Origin: Sulfurovum sp.
GTDB taxonomy: Bacteria; Campylobacterota; Campylobacteria; Campylobacterales; Sulfurovaceae
NCBI GenBank assembly: GCA_015663065.1
Contig: DQSX01000088.1
Span: 1 to 5,543 of the forward strand
DNA length: 5,543 nt
Direction of reading: 5' to 3'
Shown in pieces: positions 1-4,904 of this stretch; position 1 is the stretch's first letter, and every line of letters starts with the position of its first letter. The translations under genes were made by a program, and so were the position numbers. The notes below the pieces were generated by a model. The model was not told where the DNA came from and searched no databases. It saw only the letters and a program-made list of their open reading frames with translations.

Positions 1-120
1 GGTCTTGGTGGTAAACTAATGACTACAATGTTTATTGCTCTTGCAATGATCGAAGCACAGGTTATCTATACATTGGTAATTGCGCTTATCGCTCTTTACG
101 CTAACCCGTTTATTGGTTAA
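1..120 (+). CDS. atpE: ATP synthase F0 subunit c, C-terminal 39 residues (5' end outside window)
   Basis: Frame 1 is open from the first base to TAA at 118-120 and gives the second transmembrane helix of the F0 c subunit, the ring protein that carries ions across the inner membrane to drive ATP synthesis. The hydrophobic helix holds one acidic residue in the segment ALAMIEAQVIYTLVIALIAL; this glutamate (residue 18 of the visible part) is in the place of the ion-binding carboxylate (Asp61 of E. coli). It is followed by Ala-Gln rather than the Ser/Thr that usually follows it in sodium-binding c subunits, which suggests proton use; the helix 1 residues needed to settle this are outside the window. 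The protein ends ANPFIG. The gene is followed at once by a terminator and no other ATP synthase gene follows, in line with atpE standing apart from the main atp operon in Campylobacterota. Confidence 0.93.
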   Translation, partial: GLGGKLMTTMFIALAMIEAQVIYTLVIALIALYANPFIG

Positions 121-135
121 TCTTAAAGACGTTAA

Positions 136-170
136 AAGGTTGTGCGGGTATAATCCCGTCACAACTTTTT
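136..170 (+). terminator. Intrinsic terminator of atpE
   Basis: GTTGTG (139-144) pairs with CACAAC (160-165) and CGGG (145-148) pairs with CCCG (155-158), with one bulged T at 159 and the loop TATAAT. Five T residues follow (166-170), and A residues before the stem extend the pairing. It starts 16 bases after the atpE stop codon and is a standard factor-independent terminator. Confidence 0.85.
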
Positions 171-194
171 GTTATCCCTCATTTTTAAAGTTTC

Positions 195-200
195 TATAGT
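195..200 (+). promoter_or_regulatory. Probable -10 box for tRNA-Leu
   Basis: TATAGT at 195-200 would place the transcript start near 207, leaving a leader of about ten bases for RNase P to remove. A better match to consensus, TATAAT at 209-214, would start transcription near 221, inside the mature tRNA, so it is less likely to serve this gene. No good -35 is seen, which is usual in this phylum. The choice rests on spacing alone. Confidence 0.4.
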
Positions 201-217
201 ACTTTAACTATAATTGT

Positions 218-302
218 GCGCACGTGGTGGAACGGTAGACACGCTACCTTGAGGGGGTAGTGCCTTATGGGCGTGGAAGTTCAAATCTTCTCGTGCGCAC
301 CA
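218..302 (+). tRNA. tRNA-Leu, anticodon GAG, CCA encoded
   Basis: An 85-base class II tRNA. The acceptor stem GCGCACG (218-224) pairs perfectly with CGTGCGC (292-298), followed by discriminator A299 and an encoded CCA (300-302). The anticodon arm is CTACC (244-248), loop TTGAGGG and GGTAG (256-260), so the anticodon is GAG at 251-253 and reads the leucine codons CTC and CTT. A long variable arm (GCC, loop TTAT, GGC) is present as expected for leucine, and the T arm contains TTCAAAT. The gene is alone, between the atpE terminator and the HU promoter. Confidence 0.96.
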
Positions 303-381
303 TCCTTCTTAAAACACTTCAAAAATCAAAAAAATCCCTGTTTTTTATTAAAAACTGTTAAAAAAACATCTAAATCTCTGT

Positions 382-404
382 AAATCCCCTATTTTGGGGC
401 ATTT
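382..404 (+). terminator. Possible terminator downstream of tRNA-Leu
   Basis: CCCC (386-389) and GGGG (396-399) enclose the loop TATTTT. The stem can be extended by AAAT (382-385) with ATTT (401-404) across a bulged C400. The tail TTTCTTTG is only moderately T-rich. It lies about 80 bases after the tRNA and before the HU promoter, so it could end the tRNA transcript. The remaining sequence from 303 to 441 is very AT-rich and holds no gene that I can see. Confidence 0.45.
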
Positions 405-439
405 CTTTGTATTCTTTATGATTTTTTAAGATTAATTTA

Positions 440-448
440 TGCTATAAT
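440..448 (+). promoter_or_regulatory. Promoter (extended -10) of the HU gene
   Basis: A perfect TATAAT at 443-448 is preceded by TGC at 440-442, giving an extended -10 (TGn plus TATAAT). The start would be near 455, about 20 bases before the HU start codon. The upstream region is T/A-rich with no clear -35, the common pattern in Campylobacterota. Confidence 0.75.
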
Positions 449-475
449 GTTCTTATCTTAAAAAAAGGAAGAAGA

Positions 476-757
476 ATGACAAAAGCAGATTTTGTAGAAT
501 TGGTACAGAAAAACGGTGAGTTTGAGAGTAAAGCAGCAGCAGAGAGAGCAGTAAAAGCATTTATTAACTCAGTAACTGAGGCACTTGTTAAAAAAGAGTC
601 AGTATCTCTAGTAGGCTTCGGAACATTTTCAACTGTAGAAGTAGCTGAAAAAACTGGTAAGGTTCCAGGAACTGATAAAACGTATACTAAAGCGGCACAC
701 ACTGCACCAAAGTTCAAAATGGGTAAAACTTTGAAAGACGCTGTAGCTAACGCGTAA
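476..757 (+). CDS. hup: DNA-binding protein HU family
   Basis: A 93-residue nucleoid protein of the HU/IHF family, the usual length for HU. These proteins dimerise and bend DNA with two beta arms, so this one helps compact the chromosome and assists replication, repair and transcription. Visible marks are the helical N-terminal half (residues 3-40), the GFGTF turn (47-51) typical of the family, a beta arm from about 53 to 78 with proline at 64, the residue that intercalates into DNA, and the C-terminal KFKMGKTLKDAV. The arm is unusual: the common RNPxTG is here KVPGTD, and the IPA segment is replaced by TKAAHTAP. The start at 476 is preceded by AAGGAAG (465-471) at good spacing. It has its own promoter and is followed by a strong hairpin, so it is probably monocistronic. 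HU fits better than IHF given the context, though the divergence leaves some doubt about subtype. Confidence 0.92.
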   Translation: MTKADFVELVQKNGEFESKAAAERAVKAFINSVTEALVKKESVSLVGFGTFSTVEVAEKTGKVPGTDKTYTKAAHTAPKFKMGKTLKDAVANA

Positions 758-773
758 TTCATTTTACTTTTTT

Positions 774-795
774 GTTACCAACTTCGGTTGGTAAC
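774..795 (+). terminator. Perfect UUCG-capped hairpin after the HU gene
   Basis: GTTACCAAC (774-782) pairs over all nine bases with GTTGGTAAC (787-795), closed by TTCG (783-786). In RNA this is C(UUCG)G, a very stable tetraloop. It starts 17 bases after the HU stop codon. It lacks the T run expected after an intrinsic terminator: the bases that follow are ACACCTTCTC, and the only T run (768-773) precedes the stem. It may be a weak terminator or a 3'-end stabiliser for an abundant mRNA. Confidence 0.6.
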
Positions 796-881
796 ACCTT
801 CTCAATATTCCCTTTCACTATTTTTAAATTTAAATTATTATAAAAATCTAAAATCTCCGTTCATATACATTGAGATTTGAC

Positions 882-898
882 GTTTGGTGGTACCAAAC
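882..898. promoter_or_regulatory. Dyad GTTTGGT-N3-ACCAAAC upstream of the DUF5718-like gene promoter
   Basis: Two perfect 7-base arms (882-888 and 892-898) flank GGT. The centre lies about 47 bases upstream of the predicted transcript start, next to the -35 position. That placement suits an activator or repressor site. A weak terminator for the preceding transcript is an alternative, since GTTTTT follows four bases later (903-908). I do not recognise the motif as that of a known regulator. The rest of 796-881 shows no gene. Confidence 0.4.
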
Positions 899-924
899 CT
901 ACGTTTTTATTAATGATTGTAGGT

Positions 925-930
925 TATACT
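925..930 (+). promoter_or_regulatory. -10 box of the DUF5718-like gene
   Basis: TATACT at 925-930 would start transcription near 937, about 20 bases before the start codon at 958. GTTTTT around 903-908 is at the -35 distance but is a poor match. Confidence 0.5.
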
Positions 931-957
931 TTTACAAGTAATGACTAAAGGAACTTC

Positions 958-1755
958 ATGGAGCTTAAAAATGTTATTGGATTGGGTGTTGCAGGAAATT
1001 TTGCACATCATCTGGAGCAGGCGGGAGAGCTTGAGGATTTTAAAGATGTAGTCACAGCTGAAGTAGATGCACCTAAGGGGATATTCCCTTTTTATCTTCC
1101 CGGATCAGACTCTTTTTTGGGATTGTACTCCATAGGTACAGACAAACTTGAACTTCCTGACTATGAAGCCAATGCACAGGTAGAACCTGAAATTGCTGTA
1201 CTGTTTAACATTGTTTATGATGAGAGACAGCAAGTCCTTGACCTTCAGGCACAAAAATTTACTACATTCAATGACTGTACCATCAGAAAAGAGGGTGCCA
1301 AAAAGATCTCTGAAAAAAAATCCTGGGGTCCCAACTCCAAAGGTATCGGAGATAAATGGATAGAGATAGACAAATTTGAGGAGGGCGGGGTGATGGACCA
1401 TTACCACCTTTGCTCTTTTGTAAAGCGTGAAGGTGTGCTGCATCCTTACGGGGTGGATGCTCCACTTCCCGGGTACTCTTATTTTTATGGGAAACTAAAG
1501 GCCTGGCTGATAGACAAAATGAATACGCAGGTAGATTTTGGACCGCTTGAAAACATTGCAGCACATTTGAAAGCCTGCGGGTACCCGAAGCAGGCACTCA
1601 TCTCCATAGGGGCTACTGCCTATGCAGACTTTGGAGAACATAATTATTTGCAGTCGGGAGATGAGATCTATGTCATCGCTTATGATGCACGAGAAGATGA
1701 TAGCTCTTTAGCACTGTCAGAGTCGAAAGTGATGGTGCAGCAAAAGGTACAGTAA
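958..1755 (+). CDS. DUF5718-like protein, probable FAH-fold metal-dependent enzyme
   Basis: A 265-residue soluble protein with no signal peptide or membrane segment. I recognise it as resembling the DUF5718 family, conserved in Campylobacterota and without an assigned function; that name is from memory. Read against the fumarylacetoacetate hydrolase (FAH) fold, several marks fall in the right order. GLGVAGNFAHHLEQAGE (8-24) resembles the N-terminal Gly-Asn-Tyr-His-Glu segment. VEPEIAVLF (75-83) resembles the ExE metal site, with E76 and E78. FNDCTIRK (104-111) resembles the NDxSxRD motif, with D106 as third metal ligand and R110. SKGIGDKWI (127-135) resembles the lysine-containing loop, with K128. 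ISIGATAYADFG (215-226) and LQSGDEIYVI (231-240) resemble the terminal TGTPxGVG and LxxGDxVxV elements. Such enzymes cleave or decarboxylate C-C bonds in small keto acids using Mg2+ or Mn2+; the substrate here is unknown. The start has AAAGGAA (947-953) in front. The gene has its own promoter and ends in a two-way terminator, so it is a single-gene unit. Confidence 0.8.
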   Translation: MELKNVIGLGVAGNFAHHLEQAGELEDFKDVVTAEVDAPKGIFPFYLPGSDSFLGLYSIGTDKLELPDYEANAQVEPEIAVLFNIVYDERQQVLDLQAQKFTTFNDCTIRKEGAKKISEKKSWGPNSKGIGDKWIEIDKFEEGGVMDHYHLCSFVKREGVLHPYGVDAPLPGYSYFYGKLKAWLIDKMNTQVDFGPLENIAAHLKACGYPKQALISIGATAYADFGEHNYLQSGDEIYVIAYDAREDDSSLALSESKVMVQQKVQ

Positions 1756-1767
1756 AAGTACCTTTTT
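1742..1767. terminator. Bidirectional terminator between the DUF5718-like gene and dnaJ
   Basis: AAAAGGTAC (1742-1750) and GTACCTTTT (1758-1766) form a perfect 9-base stem around the loop AGTAAAA. The stem ends in A residues on one side and T residues on the other, so it has a U tail in both directions. The stop codon of the upstream gene (1753-1755) sits inside the loop, and the dnaJ stop codon is about 20 bases away on the opposite strand. It serves both convergent genes. Confidence 0.75.
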
Positions 1768-1785
1768 AACTGGAGATGGCCGGGG

Positions 1786-2916
1786 CTATTTAAACCAGCC
1801 TTTGACTCTGTCAAAAGCAGAATCAAAAGTATTTTTATGCGGTCGGCTCTCTACACCGTAACTTTCCTGTAGCTTTTCAAGCAACTCTTTTTGCTCTTCA
1901 TTGATCTTTTTGGGCAGGATCATTCTGATCTGTGCGACCAGTCTTCCTTTTCTTCCGCTATGGACATCTGCCACACCTTCACCGTCAAATATAAACTGCT
2001 CTTTGTCTTTGGTACTTTGTTTAAGGTTGAGTTCCAGTTCACCCTCAAGTGCAGGGATGGAAATAGTCTCTCCCAATATCGCCTGCGTAAAGAAAACAGG
2101 TACTTCAATGTAGATATCGTTTCCGTTACGTATGAAGTTTTCATCTTCTTCTACATAGAAGGTAAGGTAGAGGTCACCGCGTTGTCCGTTTTTGGCTTCA
2201 TTTCCGTAACCCTGTACACGCAAACGGTTTCCTGAGTCTACACCGGCAGGTACTTTGATGGTGACGGTATCTTCTTCTTTATGGTAGCCTTTACCTTCAC
2301 AGCTTGTACATTTTTCCGCTATGGTTTTACCTTCACCCTGACACTTTGGACAGGTTTGTGCAAACTGCATCGGTCCCTGTCTCATAAGGACCTGACCCTG
2401 ACCACCACAATACTCACAAGTATCCATTTTGGCATCTTTGGCACCGGTACCTTCACAGTCGTCGCAAGGCGTTTTGTAGACAATGTCTACCTTCTTCTCA
2501 CAACCGAATACTGCTTCATGGAATTCAAGCTGCAGTTCCATCTCAAAGTCCAGTGCATACTTTTGGCTCGGGTCTCGTCTGGCTTGACCAAATCCACCGC
2601 CAAAGCCGCCTGAACCACCGAACATGGAGTTGAATATATCCATAAAGTCATCCATGCCGCCGCCAAAGCCACCGTGTCCTGCACCCTGACCCTTTAGACC
2701 TTCTTTTCCGTATCGGTCATAGATGGAACGTTTCTCATCATCAGAGAGCACCTGATAAGCTTCATTGACCACTTTAAATTTCTCTTCAGCCTCTTTATCC
2801 TCAGGATTTCTGTCCGGATGATACTTCATTGCCAGTTTTCTGTAAGACTTTTTAAGTTCGGCACCTGAAGCATCTTTACTGACTTCAAGTACTTCATAAT
2901 AACACATATCTGTCAT
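1786..2916 (-). CDS. dnaJ: Molecular chaperone DnaJ (Hsp40, type I)
   Basis: A 376-residue co-chaperone, the normal length for DnaJ. It stimulates the ATPase of DnaK and delivers unfolded proteins to it in the cytoplasm. All domains are present: the J domain (residues 5-70) with the catalytic HPD at 33-35; a Gly/Phe-rich linker (about 74-112); the zinc-binding region with four CxxCxGxG repeats (Cys pairs 151/154, 167/170, 189/192 and 203/206); and the C-terminal substrate-binding and dimerisation domains (from about 215). The start at 2916 is preceded on the minus strand by AAGGAG (2923-2928) at good spacing. It stands alone here: dnaK, grpE and hrcA are not next to it. No CIRCE element (HrcA operator) and no HAIR element (HspR operator) is visible upstream, so any heat-shock control is not readable from this sequence. 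Confidence 0.97.
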   Translation of the reverse strand: MTDMCYYEVLEVSKDASGAELKKSYRKLAMKYHPDRNPEDKEAEEKFKVVNEAYQVLSDDEKRSIYDRYGKEGLKGQGAGHGGFGGGMDDFMDIFNSMFGGSGGFGGGFGQARRDPSQKYALDFEMELQLEFHEAVFGCEKKVDIVYKTPCDDCEGTGAKDAKMDTCEYCGGQGQVLMRQGPMQFAQTCPKCQGEGKTIAEKCTSCEGKGYHKEEDTVTIKVPAGVDSGNRLRVQGYGNEAKNGQRGDLYLTFYVEEDENFIRNGNDIYIEVPVFFTQAILGETISIPALEGELELNLKQSTKDKEQFIFDGEGVADVHSGRKGRLVAQIRMILPKKINEEQKELLEKLQESYGVESRPHKNTFDSAFDRVKGWFK

Positions 2917-2950
2917 AACTCTCTCCTTAAAAGGGGTAATAATTTGGCGA

Positions 2951-2959
2951 ATTCTATCA
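2951..2959 (-). promoter_or_regulatory. Probable dnaJ promoter (extended -10)
   Basis: Read on the minus strand, the sequence is TGATAGAAT, that is TGn followed by TAGAAT (box at 2951-2956). Transcription would start near 2944, giving a leader of just under 30 bases before the dnaJ start codon. An overlapping alternative is TATGAT at 2956-2961. Confidence 0.5.
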
Positions 2960-2968
2960 TAATTTAGC

Positions 2969-2974
2969 TATAAT
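2969..2974 (+). promoter_or_regulatory. -10 box of the Dabb-recR unit
   Basis: A perfect TATAAT at 2969-2974 predicts a start near 2981, about 20 bases before the Dabb start codon. It faces the dnaJ promoter, whose box lies about 13 bases to the left, so the two divergent promoters share one very short control region. Confidence 0.65.
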
Positions 2975-3001
2975 CACGAAAAGTATATTTAGGGGTGAGA
3001 G

Positions 3002-3295
3002 ATGATCGTACATATTGTACTGTTTCAGTTTAAAGATGAGAATAAAAAAGCCAATATGATACAGGCAAAACAGATGCTTGAAAACCTTATGGGAGCGGTC
3101 CCTTCACTTAAAAGTATCGATGTCGGATTTAATTTTTCTCCAGAAGAGCGTGCTATGGACCTGAGCATCATTACTGCTTTTGAAAACAGAGAAGATCTCG
3201 ATGCCTATGCTGTGCATCCTGAACATCTCAAAGTGGTAGATTTCATAAAATCTGTGGTTGAATACTCTAAAGTAGTTGATTATACCAGGGTATAA
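3002..3295 (+). CDS. Dabb-domain protein (stress-responsive alpha/beta barrel)
   Basis: A 97-residue protein made of a single Dabb domain of the dimeric ferredoxin-like barrel type, at the usual length for one-domain members. The family opening is seen at the N-terminus (IVHIVLFQFK, residues 2-11, with H4), then an acidic/basic helix (12-30), PSLKSIDVGFNFSP (34-47), a central strand DLSIITAF (53-60), and the helix motif YAVHPEHLKVVDFIK (69-83) with H72 and H75. Bacterial members mostly have no known function; a few barrel relatives are small-molecule enzymes, so a catalytic role is possible but not shown. AGGGGTGAG (2991-2999) is the ribosome site. The stop codon overlaps the recR start as TAATG, so the two genes are co-transcribed and probably translationally coupled. 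That does not by itself prove a role in repair. Confidence 0.9.
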   Translation: MIVHIVLFQFKDENKKANMIQAKQMLENLMGAVPSLKSIDVGFNFSPEERAMDLSIITAFENREDLDAYAVHPEHLKVVDFIKSVVEYSKVVDYTRV

Positions 3296-3864
3296 TGAAA
3301 AAATATAAAATAGAAGCTTTTGAAAACCTGGTAGAAGCTTTTGGCAACCTGCCGTCCATTGGCAAAAAAACCGCCATACGTCTTGCCTACCATGCCGTAA
3401 TGGAAAATGGCTTCGCTGCCATGAAACTGGCACATGCTCTGGAGACGGGGATCAACAGCATCCAGAAATGTTCCAAGTGCCACAATATGAGTGAAGATGA
3501 ACTTTGCTCTATCTGTTCGGACCCCTACCGTGACTCTTCCAAACTCTGCATCGTACAGTCTGCAAAAGATATTCTTACTATAGAAGAGAGCGGACAGTTC
3601 AATGGGGTCTATTATGTGATCTCAGAAGTAATAGATATGGATGAAGCACATCTTTTTTATGCAGTAGGCGGCGTAGATGAAATCATCTTTGCTTTTCCTC
3701 CGAGCATCGCAACCGACACGATGATCCTTTACATTGAAGATAAACTCAAAGGATTAGAGATACACTTTACAAAAATAGCACAGGGTGTACCTACGGGTGT
3801 GGAGTTGGAAAATATAGACATCATGTCACTCTCGCGTGCTTTGGAGGCGAGAGTAAAGATCTAA
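3295..3864 (+). CDS. recR: Recombination mediator RecR (diverged campylobacterotal form)
   Basis: A 189-residue protein, slightly short of the usual 195-200. RecR works with RecO (and RecF where present) to load RecA on gapped single-stranded DNA. The helix-hairpin-helix is clear (NLPSIGKKTAIRLAYH, residues 18-33), followed by the zinc finger C59-x2-C62 and C71-x2-C74 and a Toprim domain (about 82-160). The C-terminal GVPTGVELENIDIMSLSRALEAR (164-186) matches the conserved Walker-B-like end of the family. Two parts are odd. Q88 in LCIVQS stands where typical RecR has the Toprim glutamate (CVVE). The conserved SPLxGIGP loop after strand two is replaced by SEVIDMDEAHLF (110-121). Start and RBS: CAGGG (3286-3290) lies inside the end of the Dabb gene, with a TAATG overlap. 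The gene ends tail-to-tail over the DHH gene by 4 bases. Confidence 0.95.
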   Translation: MKKYKIEAFENLVEAFGNLPSIGKKTAIRLAYHAVMENGFAAMKLAHALETGINSIQKCSKCHNMSEDELCSICSDPYRDSSKLCIVQSAKDILTIEESGQFNGVYYVISEVIDMDEAHLFYAVGGVDEIIFAFPPSIATDTMILYIEDKLKGLEIHFTKIAQGVPTGVELENIDIMSLSRALEARVKI

Positions 3865-4904
3865 ACTTTGCACTTCTCGTTTATGTAGTTCTGTACAAAT
3901 GTTCGTACATCCGCATAGACAAAAGAGTCTTTATACCCTTCTACTTTTCCACCAGAGGCATTGGGGTGTCCTCCGCCGTTTCCAATGTGGGCTGCCATTT
4001 GCGAAACATCCATTTTGTTATTGGAGCGCAGCGAGAAGTGCCCTCGGAAGTTAATATCCATGTAGAAGTCATAGTCATCATTTTTAACCATACAGGCGTT
4101 CCCAATGATGGAGGCATTGCCAACATTGTATCCCAAAATACCCTTATACTCTTTATAGCTAATACTAAGACGCTGTCTGTCTGTAGTCAGAAGGTCAGTG
4201 ACATAGCTTGCTACAAGGTTGTCTTTGGTGTTGTTGTGTTCCTGTCTGAAAAAGGCTTTTTTGATCTGGTGAAGGTCATCATCAAGTCTGATAGGTGCAT
4301 CTTTCTCATTGACCCTCTGCTTTGCTTCGCTGATCATGGAGAGTTTAAATGCTCTGTCCTGGGCAGGGAAGAGGATGCGTCCAATCTCTCTGGCACCCGA
4401 GATCATACCCAGCATGACTTTTCCATATTCAAACAGTTCATCATCGGAAACCCAAATGTCTATGGCATTGATAGCTTTGACGATAGCGGCAAGAGAGTCT
4501 TCTTTGTCAAAAGCATAATGTGTCTGCAGCCAGTCATAGGTGATAAGTGTGGCACAACGTGAAGTGTCCAGTTTGTACCATGCAAATCTTTCTGCTGCTT
4601 TTGCTCCTGTGGCATGGTGGTCAAGCAGTTGGAGTTTAGCACCGATACGTACTGCTTCTTTTTCTATCCAGTTTCCCTCTTTTGTCGTGAGGTTGAGGTC
4701 AGTAATGAGAATAAGTGCTTCAAAAGTATCACCCTTGATGAATTTATCCTGTTCGATCTTTTTAACGATCTCTCCCAAACGGGCAGGCACTTCAGGACCA
4801 TAGTTGGCATTGTAACAATCGATCTTTTCAAAACATAGCGTAGAGAGATATTGACATCCGTAGCCGTCGAGGTCTATGTGTGATAAATGATAAACGTGCT
4901 GCAT
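3861..4904 (-). CDS. DHH/DHHA1 family phosphoesterase, nanoRNase-like
   Basis: A 347-residue cytoplasmic DHH-superfamily hydrolase. The N-terminal domain has the full metal-binding set: HIDLDGYGC (9-17; H9, D11, D13), ITDLNL (67-72; D69), the signature LLDHHATG (93-100; D95, H96, H97) and INAIDIW (145-151; D149). The C-terminal DHHA1 domain ends in the substrate-binding motif GNGGGHPNASGG (308-319). These enzymes use Mn2+ to cleave phosphodiesters or phosphomonoesters; known substrates include 2-5-base RNAs, pAp, pApA and cyclic dinucleotides. The opening, with a short lead into xHxDLDGxGC, resembles the NrnB (YngD) nanoRNase of Bacillus more than RecJ, which is much longer, but the substrate cannot be read from sequence. 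The start codon overlaps the stop of the Rrf2 gene (TAATG), and its ribosome site AGGA (4910-4913) lies inside that gene, so the pair form an operon. The 3' end overlaps recR by 4 bases. Confidence 0.9.
   Translation of the reverse strand: MQHVYHLSHIDLDGYGCQYLSTLCFEKIDCYNANYGPEVPARLGEIVKKIEQDKFIKGDTFEALILITDLNLTTKEGNWIEKEAVRIGAKLQLLDHHATGAKAAERFAWYKLDTSRCATLITYDWLQTHYAFDKEDSLAAIVKAINAIDIWVSDDELFEYGKVMLGMISGAREIGRILFPAQDRAFKLSMISEAKQRVNEKDAPIRLDDDLHQIKKAFFRQEHNNTKDNLVASYVTDLLTTDRQRLSISYKEYKGILGYNVGNASIIGNACMVKNDDYDFYMDINFRGHFSLRSNNKMDVSQMAAHIGNGGGHPNASGGKVEGYKDSFVYADVRTFVQNYINEKCKV

Noticed and set aside
209..214. Perfect TATAAT just before tRNA-Leu.
   Set aside because: Transcription from it would begin inside the mature tRNA (near 221), so it is unlikely to be this gene's promoter; the box at 195-200 fits better.
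310..370. A and T runs between tRNA-Leu and the HU gene as possible repeats or a replication-linked AT-rich element.
   Set aside because: No repeat unit, DnaA box or stable dyad is present; it reads as ordinary AT-rich intergenic sequence.
442..762. A 106-codon minus-strand frame over the HU gene.
   Set aside because: It is the antisense shadow of the HU gene, which has a promoter, ribosome site and clear family motifs.
1891..2613. Plus-strand open frames opposite dnaJ (1891-2235 and 2281-2613).
   Set aside because: Both lie within an intact dnaJ and mirror its codon pattern; their translations look like shadow sequence rich in F, T and V and show no domain.
2917..2940. Possible RNA thermometer at the dnaJ ribosome site, where TTTT lies beside AAGGAG on the minus strand (fourU-like).
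   Set aside because: The only pairing is CCT with AGG around a four-base loop, too short to hide the ribosome site. No longer stem is visible in the short leader.
2917..3001. Search for CIRCE or HAIR heat-shock operators upstream of dnaJ.
   Set aside because: Neither a TTAGCACTC-N9-GAGTGCTAA dyad nor a CTTGAGT-N7-ACTCAAG dyad is present, even in degraded form.
3291..3296. TATAAT at the Dabb-recR junction as an internal promoter for recR.
   Set aside because: It overlaps the recR start codon, so a transcript from it would begin after the start codon.
3966..4562. A 198-codon open frame on the plus strand opposite the DHH gene.
   Set aside because: It is the antisense shadow of a gene with a full set of DHH motifs, resembles no known family and has no convincing ribosome site.
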